Shown one piece after another: positions 43,108 to 51,622 of a stretch of 64,000 nucleotides of DNA. The position numbers and the translations under genes are program-made. Source of the stretch: ZC4RG29 sp035304385 (GTDB taxonomy: Bacteria > Bacteroidota > Bacteroidia > Cytophagales > Cyclobacteriaceae); NCBI GenBank assembly GCA_035304385.1, contig DATGQD010000027.1, forward strand, positions 1 to 64,000. Direction: 5' to 3'. The notes beneath the pieces were generated by a model. That model had not been told where the DNA came from, did no database searches, and saw only the letters and a program-made list of their open reading frames with translations. The stretch's first letter is position 1. Each line of letters starts with the position of its first letter.

Positions 43108-43839
43108 ATGGCTTCCTCCCCGCCCAAGCGTATCGATGTCTGTTTAAGTCCCGCACTTATTGACCTTTACCCGTTACACGATCGTACCGTGGTAGTCATC
43201 GATATACTCAGGGCCACCTCTTGCATGACCACGGCCCTGGCGCATGGGGTAGCGGGCATCATTCCCGTAGCGGAGCTCGAAGCTTGCCGTGACTTGCGTG
43301 GTGACGGCTACTGTACGGCGGGAGAACGGAACGGTGAAAAAGTCGACGGTTTCGACCTGGGGAACTCGCCCTTCGAGTACATGAATCCTGACCTCAAGGG
43401 CAAGCGCATCGCCTTTACGACCACCAACGGCACCCTGGCAATAAGCAAATCGCTTAACGCCGCCGAGATCGTCGTCGGTTCATTTCTAAATCTCTATGCC
43501 GTCGTTGGCTATCTAAAGTCGGGCACCCGCAACATCCTGGCCGTCTGCGCGGGCTGGAAGGGAAAAGTAAATCTTGAAGACACGCTGTTCGCCGGCGCAT
43601 TGGTAGATGAGCTTGCCGGGGCGGCCGAGCCGGAATGTGACGCGCCACTAATGGCCATGCACCTCTATCGTCAGGCCAAAAACGACCTTTCCGGTTTCCT
43701 TCGGAACTCCAGTCACGTTAAACGCTTGCGACGACTTAACATCGAAAAGGATATTGAATTCTGTCTCGAGGTAGGCCGCTATGATGTCGTACCCGTTGTC
43801 AGGGACGGCATGATCGTAAGTCACACGAGCAGTGCCTAA
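43108..43839 (+). CDS. comB: 2-phosphosulfolactate phosphatase family protein
   Basis: 243 residues matching ComB: VVVIDILRATSCMTTALAHG, ERNGEKVDGFDLGNSPFEY and IAFTTTNGTLAISKSLNA. ComB removes phosphate from 2-phosphosulfolactate in coenzyme M synthesis in archaea, or in sulfolactate/capnine-related pathways in bacteria. In gliding Bacteroidota, sulfonolipid synthesis is a plausible use, but no partner enzyme lies next to it, so that remains inference. Confidence 0.87.
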   Translation: MASSPPKRIDVCLSPALIDLYPLHDRTVVVIDILRATSCMTTALAHGVAGIIPVAELEACRDLRGDGYCTAGERNGEKVDGFDLGNSPFEYMNPDLKGKRIAFTTTNGTLAISKSLNAAEIVVGSFLNLYAVVGYLKSGTRNILAVCAGWKGKVNLEDTLFAGALVDELAGAAEPECDAPLMAMHLYRQAKNDLSGFLRNSSHVKRLRRLNIEKDIEFCLEVGRYDVVPVVRDGMIVSHTSSA

Positions 43840-43861
43840 CCGTTCGCCATGCACGCATGTA

Positions 43862-43886
43862 CCGCAATGCCTAGTATGCTTTGCGG
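43862..43886. repeat. Dispersed hairpin element, copy 3
   Basis: CCGCAATGC (43862-43870) and GCTTTGCGG (43878-43886), 7-base loop, one T-T mismatch, followed by CACTCATTG. It starts 22 bp after the comB stop and is the most diverged copy. Placement fits a terminator, but no T-run follows. Confidence 0.75.
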
Positions 43887-43964
43887 CACTCATTGTTTCG
43901 CGTGTGCATTTGGTGTGTTTTATAATTCTTGATACATTTCAACAACCCATTACAGCCCTTACCT

Positions 43965-45086
43965 ATGGCGGGACAGGATCGCTTCGTTGCGCTCGATGTA
44001 TTTCGTGGGATGACGATATGCTTCATGATTATCGTCAATTCGCCTGGAAGTTGGAGTCATCTTTACGCACCTTTGGCGCACGCGCCCTGGCACGGATTCA
44101 CACCCACTGATCTTGTCTTTCCTTCTTTCCTTTTTGCTGTCGGTAACGCGATGGCGTTCGTTATGGGAAAATATGCCGCACAGGGCAGCGCAGCATTCTG
44201 GAAGAAAACGCTCAAACGCTCCTTTCTGATCTTTTTCATCGGGTTTATGATGTACTGGTTCCCCTTTGTCGAAAAGGCCGACACCGGGTGGATCATGAGC
44301 CCCCTGTCGGAGACGCGCATTCCCGGTGTGCTGCAACGCATCGCATTGTGTTATTTGATCGCCAGTGTTGTGCTGCATTACGGATCAAGGCGGTTCGTGT
44401 ATGCATTCAGCGTATTGGCTTTAGTCGGGTACTGGTTGATTATGTATGCCTTTGGCGATGCCGGTGATCCGTATAGTTTAGAGGGTAACGCCGCGTTAAA
44501 ACTCGACCTTCTCATCTTTGGCCCAAATCATCTTTACCATGGTGAAGGTATAGCGTTCGACCCGGAAGGATTGCTCAGCACACTACCGGCAACAGTAAAT
44601 GTTATCATCGGGTATCTCGCCGGACAATTCATTCGTCGCCATGGTACAACATATGAGACTGTCGCACGACTGATGCTTGCCGCCGGGGCATTGATCTTCG
44701 TTGCCTTTGCGTGGGACATGGTATTTCCCTTCAACAAAAAAATCTGGACGAGCTCGTTCGTGCTGCTCACGAGTGGCATCAACCTGGCCATGATCGCCAG
44801 CCTGATCTACCTGATAGACATCGTCAACTATACACGGGGCGCCTATTTTTTTGTCGTGTTTGGCAGAAATCCGCTCTTCATCTATATCACGGCCTCCATC
44901 CTGTTGCAGATCATTTTCATGATCCGTGTAGGGGATACGTCATTCTATGGATGGATGTACCAGTCCGTCTTTGGCAGTTTTGCCGGGCCCAGGTTCGCAT
45001 CGCTGCTCACCGCCTTGTGGTGGATGCTCATGAACTGGCTTATCGGCTACGGCCTGGACCGCAAACGGATTTATATACGGGTGTAG
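43965..45086 (+). CDS. Multi-pass membrane acyltransferase-like protein (NagX/HGSNAT type)
   Basis: 373 residues with about ten transmembrane helices. The start RFVALDVFRGMTICFMIIVN and the downstream PTDLVFPSFLFAVGNAMAF, with RIPGVLQRIALCYLIAS, are characteristic of the heparan-alpha-glucosaminide N-acetyltransferase-like family. Members acetylate amino sugars or transport sugars in polysaccharide use; the role here is not shown. I chose the ATG at 43965; an in-frame TTG at 43929 adds 12 residues. Confidence 0.85.
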   Translation: MAGQDRFVALDVFRGMTICFMIIVNSPGSWSHLYAPLAHAPWHGFTPTDLVFPSFLFAVGNAMAFVMGKYAAQGSAAFWKKTLKRSFLIFFIGFMMYWFPFVEKADTGWIMSPLSETRIPGVLQRIALCYLIASVVLHYGSRRFVYAFSVLALVGYWLIMYAFGDAGDPYSLEGNAALKLDLLIFGPNHLYHGEGIAFDPEGLLSTLPATVNVIIGYLAGQFIRRHGTTYETVARLMLAAGALIFVAFAWDMVFPFNKKIWTSSFVLLTSGINLAMIASLIYLIDIVNYTRGAYFFVVFGRNPLFIYITASILLQIIFMIRVGDTSFYGWMYQSVFGSFAGPRFASLLTALWWMLMNWLIGYGLDRKRIYIRV

Positions 45087-45128
45087 TAAGGGGCGAGTAC
45101 GGTGCACAGGTTCTATCGCCGATGAAGG

Positions 45129-45455
45129 CTACTTCAGTTTGGGGTTCTCCCGATGCCGATTCTGATCTCGGTTGTTCTTCTTTTCAAGATTCCGGCGAAA
45201 CGCTTCGGTAAGGTCAACGCCGGTCTGGTTAGCGAGACATATCAACACCCACAGCACGTCAGCGAGTTCATCACCCAGATCAAGTTCAGCATCTGAAGGT
45301 TTTTCCGACTGATCTCCGTAGCGTCGGGCCATAATACGCGCCACTTCACCCACCTCTTCGGCAAGTATCGCGGTGTTCGTAAGCTCGCTGAAATATCGCA
45401 CACCGACCGTTTTAATCCATGTGTCCACCTGTTCCTGGGCCTCCTTTAATGTCAT
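45129..45455 (-). CDS. MazG-like nucleotide pyrophosphohydrolase
   Basis: 108 residues with the MazG/dCTPase signature EEVGE (33-37) and DELAD (62-66), which bind Mg and the phosphate chain. The size matches the small all-helical dCTPase-like RS21-C6 group that removes pyrophosphate from noncanonical nucleotides. It heads a run of minus-strand genes. Confidence 0.88.
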   Translation of the reverse strand: MTLKEAQEQVDTWIKTVGVRYFSELTNTAILAEEVGEVARIMARRYGDQSEKPSDAELDLGDELADVLWVLICLANQTGVDLTEAFRRNLEKKNNRDQNRHRENPKLK

Positions 45456-45492
45456 AGGAAGATGTTAAAGACTGAGTGTGTTTCGACGCGTC

Positions 45493-46335
45493 TCAACGAA
45501 TCGTGTCAGCTTTGGTGAACGCATCAAGGCATTTGAGCATAGCGACTGCCAGCTCATATTCACTCGACTCAAGTATGAACGCGTCTTCAAATTTACACCA
45601 TTCCATAAAACGTTTCGCTCCTGCCTCGTCGAGATTCGTCACCCTGCGGACAACCTCGACGTTGTACTTCGCATCCAACTCCCGAAAATTATAGGTACGT
45701 TCGCGCATTGCCTCCACTTTCCGCTTTTCTTTACCTTCCCGCGACAGCGCATTGAACAACGAACCGATTAGTCCGTTAACGGAAACAGTCGGGTTCATAT
45801 TGACATCGTCCGGGCCTTCCGGCGGAAGTCGCGCCCCTTTTGGAATGTTTAACACGAAGGTCTCCTTTTCCTCCAATTCGAGTTTTAGAACATCCTGCTT
45901 GAACTGCTCGATGGTGGGATACGCCGTAACCTGGACTGGGTCCAGTTGATAAGTTCTGGAGCTCAATTCAACCCTGATCTCCCGAACGCCACCTTTTCCG
46001 TCGTCCGAAAAGGCAATGCTCTTAGACTCATACCCTACCGAAGAAAAGTTTAGCGTATCGGGAACCGCGAAGCTTAGTATAAACTCACCCGCGGCATCGG
46101 AAATAGTACCGTAGCGGTAGGAGGTGGTGTATACATGGACAAAAGGTACGGGAGCCCCGCTTTGGCGATCCACAATAGTCCCCACCACCTTTATGGTTTC
46201 CTGGGAATAGACCGTGTCCGGAAGCGAGAAAACCATCAGGCATGCCATTAAGCCCCTGAGGGCGCTGCCACGCCTCAATTGGAAAGCGCTGCGGCAGCAA
46301 GCAGGGAACAAGACAAAAGGGTGTAATGAGGCCAT
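45493..46335 (-). CDS. Secreted protein with N-terminal carboxypeptidase-like regulatory domain
   Basis: Up to 280 residues. A hydrophobic leader (LMACLMVFSLPDTVYSQ) ends near residue 45, so an internal ATG at 46248 is an alternative start. Then a CarboxypepD_reg-like beta-sandwich (VVGTIVDRQSGAPVPFVHVYT, ISDAAGEFILSF, SVGYESKSIAF). The remainder (ELEEKETFVLNIPKGARLPP and onward) is a conserved Bacteroidota domain of unknown role. No TonB receptor follows, so it is probably a surface or periplasmic protein. Confidence 0.75.
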   Translation of the reverse strand: MASLHPFVLFPACCRSAFQLRRGSALRGLMACLMVFSLPDTVYSQETIKVVGTIVDRQSGAPVPFVHVYTTSYRYGTISDAAGEFILSFAVPDTLNFSSVGYESKSIAFSDDGKGGVREIRVELSSRTYQLDPVQVTAYPTIEQFKQDVLKLELEEKETFVLNIPKGARLPPEGPDDVNMNPTVSVNGLIGSLFNALSREGKEKRKVEAMRERTYNFRELDAKYNVEVVRRVTNLDEAGAKRFMEWCKFEDAFILESSEYELAVAMLKCLDAFTKADTIR

Positions 46336-46394
46336 TAACCAGAGGATGCACGCAACGCGAAAATAGTCTTATGCGCGAGGGTGGATCCCTTCCT

Positions 46395-46847
46395 TTACAC
46401 CCGGTTTTTTGTATCGATGAGGATCGTCACCGGTCCGTCGTTGAGCAGCTCCACCTTCATGTCGGCCCCAAAAATCCCCGTCTGCACAGCCTTCCCCAAT
46501 TCTCGCGAAAGCGTCTCTGCAAATTGTTCATAGATGGGAACAGCGACGTCGGGTTTCGCCGCACGAAGGTACGACGGGCGATTTCCCTTGCGGGTACTGG
46601 CATGCAAGGTGAACTGACTGACGACGATAATATCGCCATTGACATCGCGGACACTAAGATTCATAACGCCGGCTTCATCGTTGAAGATGCGCAGGTTGAC
46701 GATCTTCGACGCAAGCCATTGAATGTCGTCCGAACCGTCAGCGTTTTCAATCCCAACGAGCACCAGTAACCCGTTTCCTATGGAAGCCTTGATCTCACCT
46801 TCTATCGTTACGGATGATCGGCTTACACGTTGAATGACTGCAATCAT
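46395..46847 (-). CDS. dtd: D-aminoacyl-tRNA deacylase
   Basis: 150 residues, full length from the ATG at 46847. Motif SQFTLHASTRKGNRPSY (77-93) and the GP cis-proline motif in NDGPVTI (138-139) form the active site. It removes D-amino acids, and glycine mischarged on tRNAAla, from tRNA. An upstream in-frame start would overlap the neighbour and is rejected. Confidence 0.95.
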   Translation of the reverse strand: MIAVIQRVSRSSVTIEGEIKASIGNGLLVLVGIENADGSDDIQWLASKIVNLRIFNDEAGVMNLSVRDVNGDIIVVSQFTLHASTRKGNRPSYLRAAKPDVAVPIYEQFAETLSRELGKAVQTGIFGADMKVELLNDGPVTILIDTKNRV

Positions 46848-46863
46848 AATCAAAAAAAACGCG

Positions 46864-47505
46864 CTAAAATTTCTGAAGGCTGGCCGACTCATGAACATGG
46901 ACGCCCGTCATTCCGGAATTGGCGAAGTGCACCATCGCACGCGCTACTTTAATTGAGGCGATCGCCTTGTATTTGGATGGAACCAACACCCCAAATGTTC
47001 TGAAGAACCACTTTGCGGCGGCCTCGGCTTGCCGGTGTTCTTCCCGTGGCCCTACGAGAAGGGCGGGCCGCATAATGTGAATCGCCTGGTATTCCAGGCC
47101 CGCAATAGTCTCTTCAACCTTACCTTTGATACGGTTGTAATAGAACGTCGAGTTCTTATTGGCGCCAAGCGCCGACACGAGCAGGTACTGAGTGGCACCC
47201 AATGCCTTCGCCCGCTCGGCGAGCGCTACGGGGTAGTGATAGTCGACGCGCTCGAAAGCTTCCTTAGAGCCGGCGGCTTTCATCGTTGTACCGAGACAGC
47301 AAAAGATGTCGTCGGCCTTCAACTCATCGGTATACGTGTGGATGTTGTCGAAGTCGATGACCGCGTTTTCAAGACGTGGGTGGACGCGGGCGAGTGGCTT
47401 GCGCGAGATGGTCTTTACGAGGCTGTAGCGAGGGTCCTCCAGTAGGGCAGTGACCAGCTGGCTTCCCGTAAGTCCTGTTGCACCGGCTACCAGGGCGACT
47501 TTCAC
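46864..47505 (-). CDS. NAD(P)H-binding SDR-like oxidoreductase (HTATIP2-like)
   Basis: 213 residues from the GTG at 47505, which overlaps the upstream stop codon (GTGA). The Rossmann motif VAGATGLTGSQLV follows at once, with LGTTMKAAGSKEAFERVDYHYP and ALGATQYLLVSALGANKNSTFYYNRIKG, typical of small atypical SDRs related to HTATIP2. The substrate is unknown. The coupling to the YkvA-like gene suggests joint expression. Confidence 0.85.
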   Translation of the reverse strand: MKVALVAGATGLTGSQLVTALLEDPRYSLVKTISRKPLARVHPRLENAVIDFDNIHTYTDELKADDIFCCLGTTMKAAGSKEAFERVDYHYPVALAERAKALGATQYLLVSALGANKNSTFYYNRIKGKVEETIAGLEYQAIHIMRPALLVGPREEHRQAEAAAKWFFRTFGVLVPSKYKAIASIKVARAMVHFANSGMTGVHVHESASLQKF

Positions 47506-47897
47506 TCGACCTGGATTCTCCCCCGTTCCCATTCCAGGAATTTTTCGATCTCGTGACGGATATTGCCATATACCCAAAGAAGGATGGCAAAGTCATCGGC
47601 AAACCCGGTCAGGGGGATGACGTCTGGCATAAGATCGAGGGGATTGACAAAATAAAGGAGTGCGGCGACAGCCAGGAGAATAGTCTTGACCGATACGGCA
47701 CGGTATTCGCCCACGGCATAAGCCCTGCAAAGTCGTACAAATGCGTACATACCGGAACGGGCGGCCGCGGCGTTTGTGCCTGTCCAGTTGACATTACCTC
47801 CCTTCTGGAAGGCCTGAAAGACAAGTCTCAAAAGCCGGCTTCGTCTTCCTGCAACGGAAGCTGCTGATTCAAATGCCCTGTCAAAAAATACATTCAT
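47502..47897 (-). CDS. YkvA/DUF1232 family membrane protein
   Basis: 131 residues with the DUF1232 core LLYFVNPLDLMPDVIPLTGFADDFAIL in the last half, a hydrophobic hairpin, and a charged end. Members are small membrane proteins of unknown function. The stop codon overlaps the next gene start. Confidence 0.85.
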   Translation of the reverse strand: MNVFFDRAFESAASVAGRRSRLLRLVFQAFQKGGNVNWTGTNAAAARSGMYAFVRLCRAYAVGEYRAVSVKTILLAVAALLYFVNPLDLMPDVIPLTGFADDFAILLWVYGNIRHEIEKFLEWERGRIQVE

Positions 47898-47948
47898 GCG
47901 GTTAATCGGCTAAATTCCAAATAAAACCATCCGGACCTGCCGGAAAGT

Positions 47949-48470
47949 TCAGAACGTCTGCTGAATTTCCTTTTTTAGTTCCGAAATGGCATGTCCGATG
48001 GGATCTGCTTCTTTTTTGAGCATTACCTCAAATATACGGCGTGCCAGGTCGGTGCTGGTCGCTTCCGGTGCCATGGCAGCGGCGGCCTCGTTGATCACGA
48101 CGATCAGGTCTTCCTTTGCGGTCTTGATTAGTTCCCACACGCGCTCACTCATATAAACCTGCTGCGACACATTGTGATTGTATTCGTTGCGGATTTCCTG
48201 CAGCAAAAGCTGATGGAATTCCCGCGATGGGACTGTAGCCGTATTGAGACGTATCAGGAGGTTCTGCGGCGAGATGCGTTCCAGGAAAAGGGTCATTCGT
48301 TCGTAGGCCTGAAGCCGACTGGGCAGAATGGTTTCAATGCTGCGGCCTCTCACTTCAAGCTTTCTGATTTCAAGGTCCCGATGGACGAACGATCGCACCA
48401 GCAGATAAGCGGCATAAAGCACAAGCGAGGCTGGTACCAGTATTTTAATGAATTCGATTAGGGGTTCCAC
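47949..48470 (-). CDS. Conserved hypothetical membrane-anchored protein, 173 residues
   Basis: One N-terminal transmembrane helix (IEFIKILVPASLVLYAAYLLV) and then a cytoplasmic, helical body (TILPSRLQAYERMTLFLERI; SREFHQLLLQEIRNEYNHNV; DLIVVINEAAAAM). It looks like a conserved Bacteroidota family; I cannot name a function. It is divergent from the IscA-like gene across a 67-bp space. Confidence 0.7.
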   Translation of the reverse strand: MEPLIEFIKILVPASLVLYAAYLLVRSFVHRDLEIRKLEVRGRSIETILPSRLQAYERMTLFLERISPQNLLIRLNTATVPSREFHQLLLQEIRNEYNHNVSQQVYMSERVWELIKTAKEDLIVVINEAAAAMAPEATSTDLARRIFEVMLKKEADPIGHAISELKKEIQQTF

Positions 48471-48504
48471 GGATTAAATAAACAACAATTGCCTGAAATT
48501 TAAA

Positions 48505-48512
48505 TAATTTTG
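48505..48512 (+). promoter_or_regulatory. Possible promoter -7 box of the IscA-like gene
   Basis: TAATTTTG matches TAnnTTTG, 25 bp before the ATG at 48538. An upstream -33 element is not clear. Confidence 0.4.
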
Positions 48513-48537
48513 AACCGACCTCACCTAATTTTTGCAT

Positions 48538-48867
48538 ATGGCAGCTCCCTTACAACCGGTGACCATCTCTCCACGCGCCGCGGATGAAATAAATCTCATT
48601 CGTGAGCGTAAGGGTATTCCTGCCGGATATGGCCTCCGTGTCGGAATACGAGGTGGAGGCTGCGGGGCAAAACTTGTGGTAGGATTCGACCAACAGCGCG
48701 ACAACGATCTCACCTATATAATCTCAGGGATAACTGTACTTGTCGACAAGCACCACACGCTGTATGTCATCGGCAAGCACATCGATTTTTACGATGGCGC
48801 TGACGGTCGCGGTTTCTTTTTCAGGGATGACGGCACACCTGCGGAACGTGAACAAAAATTCGGATAA
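48538..48867 (+). CDS. IscA/HesB-family protein lacking the C-terminal Cys pair
   Basis: 109 residues of the A-type iron-sulfur carrier fold: VTISPRAADEINLIRERKG, RVGIRGGGCGAKLVVGFD with Cys42, and DFYDGADGRGFFFRDD near the end. Canonical members have a C-terminal CxC that, with the first Cys, holds the cluster. Here that region ends TPAEREQKFG and Cys42 is the only cysteine. It may hold iron or a cluster across a dimer, work differently, or have lost the function. No isc or suf gene is next to it. Confidence 0.83.
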   Translation: MAAPLQPVTISPRAADEINLIRERKGIPAGYGLRVGIRGGGCGAKLVVGFDQQRDNDLTYIISGITVLVDKHHTLYVIGKHIDFYDGADGRGFFFRDDGTPAEREQKFG

Positions 48868-48899
48868 TCCTGCCGGATCGATTCGTGGCGTGTCAACGG

Positions 48900-49259
48900 T
48901 TAGCGTTTCCGGACAATGCTTATCGAAGCGCGGGCACAGGCACCGCCGATTGGAGGATTGAGTTTAGCAATCGTGAGCTCCACCTGCATGACGGCTGGTA
49001 GTTGTTCCAGGACCTGGCTAATAATGCGTTCGGCCACCGTCTCGATCAAGCGCGATGGCTGCTCCATTTGTTCCTTTACGATCTCATAGAGCTTAACGTA
49101 GTCGACGGTTCCTTCCAGGTTATCCTGCCGGGCCCCCTGTGAGAAGTCTGTTTCAATCGCGATATCAACCTGGAAATTGTTTCCGGTGTCTCTTTCATGG
49201 GAGTAGACACCGTGATAGGCATGGAAGGCGAGACCCTCCAGGGCTACTCTACCTGTCAT
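48900..49259 (-). CDS. folB: Dihydroneopterin aldolase
   Basis: 119 residues, full length. FolB features: VALEGLAFHAYHGVYSHERDTG, DYVKLYEIVKEQM, LIETVAERI with catalytic-site Glu and Lys-region residues, and LNPPIGGACARASISI. It converts dihydroneopterin to 6-hydroxymethyl-dihydropterin in folate synthesis. It overlaps the DivIVA-domain gene by ATGA and is the last of three coupled genes. Confidence 0.92.
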   Translation of the reverse strand: MTGRVALEGLAFHAYHGVYSHERDTGNNFQVDIAIETDFSQGARQDNLEGTVDYVKLYEIVKEQMEQPSRLIETVAERIISQVLEQLPAVMQVELTIAKLNPPIGGACARASISIVRKR

Positions 49260-49987
49260 TCGATCGTATCAAAAAAAGATTTTGCGGTCTTGGCCGGCGG
49301 CGTTTCGGTCTCTACGGGCGTCTGCGCGGGGGGCGATTCGGGTTCGGCCGGTGTCTGGGCCTCACCTTCCGTAACGCCGCGTGCTGCGCGGACGTATTCG
49401 CCATTCGGATAGATTATGCTCCGTGTGTCGCGCCGTGCATCGCTGAGAAATTTGTCCGGATTGAAATCCGCCGTAAACGAACGCGCCCGTTCCACGCGAT
49501 CGAGTGCATCGTTGGCCATGCGTCGGAGCTCCGCGATCAAATCTTCGCGCGACGTTTCCAGCCTCTTGTAGTCGTCGATGAGCGACTTGAGCCGTTCTTC
49601 CATATCCTCGACGATTTGCCGGGCACGCACGTCAGCCTCTTCGATCATATCCCGCGCTTTGTTTTTGGCTTCGTTGACGATGGCCTCTGCTTTGAGTTGC
49701 GACTCCTTCAGGTGCAGATCGGCCGCGGTGCGGGCCTGTTCGATCACGCTGGCTCCCGTATCTTCCGCCGTCTTTAGCGTCTTGTATAACGAGCCTTCAA
49801 CCTCGCGCAGCTTGGATACTTCCCGCTCGGTAGCTTCGAGTTTTATCCGGAGTTCTTTGCATTCGTCGTTCAGACGCTCCCACTCTTGCGACAAGGTCAT
49901 CAGGAAACCGTCCACCTCATCCCTGTCATAGCCTCGAAAATGTTTCTCGAAGCTTTTCTGACGTATTTCCAATGGCGTAATTCTCAT
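49256..49987 (-). CDS. DivIVA-domain coiled-coil protein
   Basis: 243 residues. The N-terminal 55 form a DivIVA domain (ITPLEIRQKSFEKHFRGYDRDE followed by VDGFLMTLSQEW), which in other bacteria inserts into curved membranes. A long coiled coil spans about 35-160, rich in Lys, Glu and Arg heptads. The last 55 residues are a Pro/Glu/Thr-rich tail. In Bacteroidota its partner and position are not established. ATGA overlaps link it to a WD40 gene upstream and folB downstream. Confidence 0.88.
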   Translation of the reverse strand: MRITPLEIRQKSFEKHFRGYDRDEVDGFLMTLSQEWERLNDECKELRIKLEATEREVSKLREVEGSLYKTLKTAEDTGASVIEQARTAADLHLKESQLKAEAIVNEAKNKARDMIEEADVRARQIVEDMEERLKSLIDDYKRLETSREDLIAELRRMANDALDRVERARSFTADFNPDKFLSDARRDTRSIIYPNGEYVRAARGVTEGEAQTPAEPESPPAQTPVETETPPAKTAKSFFDTIE

Positions 49988-50904
49988 ATTGGTGCATCAA
50001 AGTTAATGTTCCAGGAAGTCACCGTCCGGTCGTCACTGGCGCTCAGCAACTGATCCTGGTGAGACGTCCACAACAGTTTGTTCACGGAAGTTCCATGCCC
50101 CGCATGCCTGGCTTTGTCGATCACCTTCAACAATTTCAACTCCTCCGCATTCCACACTTTGATAGACTTATCCATGCTACAAGTTACGAAATGTTTCGCA
50201 TCCGGGCTAAAGTCGAGGTGATTTATGGCGTACATGTGCGCGACCACTTCGGCCACCGGAGCGTAGCCGGAGTTGACATCCCAGGCTTTGAGTCGCGCGT
50301 CCCTGGACCCGCTCAGCAGGTAGTATCCGTCCGGTGTATAGCGCACTGAGAATACCGACTTGGCATGTGCCTCCCACTCGTGTTTCATCCGGAGGCTCTT
50401 CAGGTCGTACACCCGGATATAATTGTCGCTGTAGCCTACGGCCATTTCACCGGTGCGCAAATTGATGTCGATCGTCCGGGCGTTTTTCTCACTTTTCTGG
50501 ACACGGTCCACTATCGCAAGGCGTTTCAGGTCCACCACAATCACGCTTCCATCACCCGTACCGACGAAGAGAAGGTTATCGACAGACTGAAGATCGAAGA
50601 TGGCCGCCTTTGTAAGTTGTAACGATCCGAGCTCCGATTTATTTTTCAAATCGATCACATGGATGCCTTCGTAGTTATGGCCGACGATCAGCGTGCTGCT
50701 CGGCGCATGGTAGTCCAAGGCGTAAATCGAATTCGGAAGTCGTGCGACGGGATATCCTTCATCGGGTTTCTCCAGATCCCACAACACAACCATACCGTCA
50801 CCGGACCCGGTGCAAAAGAGATTCGGCTGGTCCGTGCCCTGAAGTGTGTAGACAGCATCGCGATGACCCGTAAAAGAATGCAGCTTGGTGACTTTGATAG
50901 CCAT
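49984..50904 (-). CDS. WD40-repeat protein
   Basis: 306 residues with about seven WD40 blades. Examples are LHSFTGHRDAVYTLQ, FCTGSGDGMVVLWDLE, EWEAHAKSVFSVRYTPDG, YLLSGSRDARLKAWDVN and HFVTCSMDKSIKVWNAE. It is a soluble propeller with no signal peptide, likely a protein-binding scaffold. As first gene of an overlapping trio with a DivIVA-domain gene and folB, it may act with the DivIVA protein (inference). Confidence 0.88.
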   Translation of the reverse strand: MAIKVTKLHSFTGHRDAVYTLQGTDQPNLFCTGSGDGMVVLWDLEKPDEGYPVARLPNSIYALDYHAPSSTLIVGHNYEGIHVIDLKNKSELGSLQLTKAAIFDLQSVDNLLFVGTGDGSVIVVDLKRLAIVDRVQKSEKNARTIDINLRTGEMAVGYSDNYIRVYDLKSLRMKHEWEAHAKSVFSVRYTPDGYYLLSGSRDARLKAWDVNSGYAPVAEVVAHMYAINHLDFSPDAKHFVTCSMDKSIKVWNAEELKLLKVIDKARHAGHGTSVNKLLWTSHQDQLLSASDDRTVTSWNINFDAPI

Positions 50905-50990
50905 GATCCCGGGCGCCCCCGTGCGCCGGCAAAAGGTTGGCGGATGTTGATTTTTTTGTCAAAATTGGGCCACAATGAGGGACATACCAA

Positions 50991-51617
50991 ATGCCGCTGC
51001 AAAAAATTGAGGATAATCATGGTAATCCCTGGGGGTTGTGGAAAATTGAAGAAGACGAAACTCAATTGGAGGCGGTCGCAGCGTCGGTCGAGCGGATTCC
51101 GGAGGCGATACGTCACCCCCACAAGCGACTTGAATGGTACGCCGCACGCGTTCTTGTAAAGAAGTTGATGCAGCGCTGCGGACTTACTTTCCAGGGCATC
51201 GTTAAAGATGCGTTTGGGAAACCGTTTCCGGCCGGGAGTTCATACCAGCTTTCACTCAGCCACTCTTATCCCCACGTAGCGGCCTATCTTCATGCCACGG
51301 AATCGGTGGGAATCGACATTGAACCTCCCCGATCCTCCCTGATCACCATAGCACCGCGCATTCTCCACCCCTCCGAACTCGCTTTTGCGGGGGATGACGT
51401 CAACACGCATTGTGTCATTTGGTGTGCCAAGGAGGTACTCGTCAAGGTACACGGCCGGAAAGACCTTATTTTTTCCAAAAACCTCAGAATCAGCCCGTTT
51501 TCAATCAATTCAAAGGGTTATTTTTCTGGCAGCATTATTGTCGGATCTAATGAGACCAGGGTACGCCTGTACTACGAAATGCAGCCGGCGTTCGCCCTGG
51601 TCCTGAATAAACCTTAA
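50991..51617 (+). CDS. 4'-phosphopantetheinyl transferase superfamily protein
   Basis: 208 residues with the superfamily motifs SHS (90-92), GIDIE (107-111; Asp and Glu bind Mg) and WCAKEVLVK (144-152, a form of WxxKEAxxK). The length corresponds to Sfp-like or short AcpT-like enzymes that attach phosphopantetheine to carrier proteins. No polyketide or peptide synthetase is in the window, so it may serve fatty acid synthesis or an unlinked pathway. Confidence 0.88.
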   Translation: MPLQKIEDNHGNPWGLWKIEEDETQLEAVAASVERIPEAIRHPHKRLEWYAARVLVKKLMQRCGLTFQGIVKDAFGKPFPAGSSYQLSLSHSYPHVAAYLHATESVGIDIEPPRSSLITIAPRILHPSELAFAGDDVNTHCVIWCAKEVLVKVHGRKDLIFSKNLRISPFSINSKGYFSGSIIVGSNETRVRLYYEMQPAFALVLNKP

Positions 51618-51622
51618 CCTGC

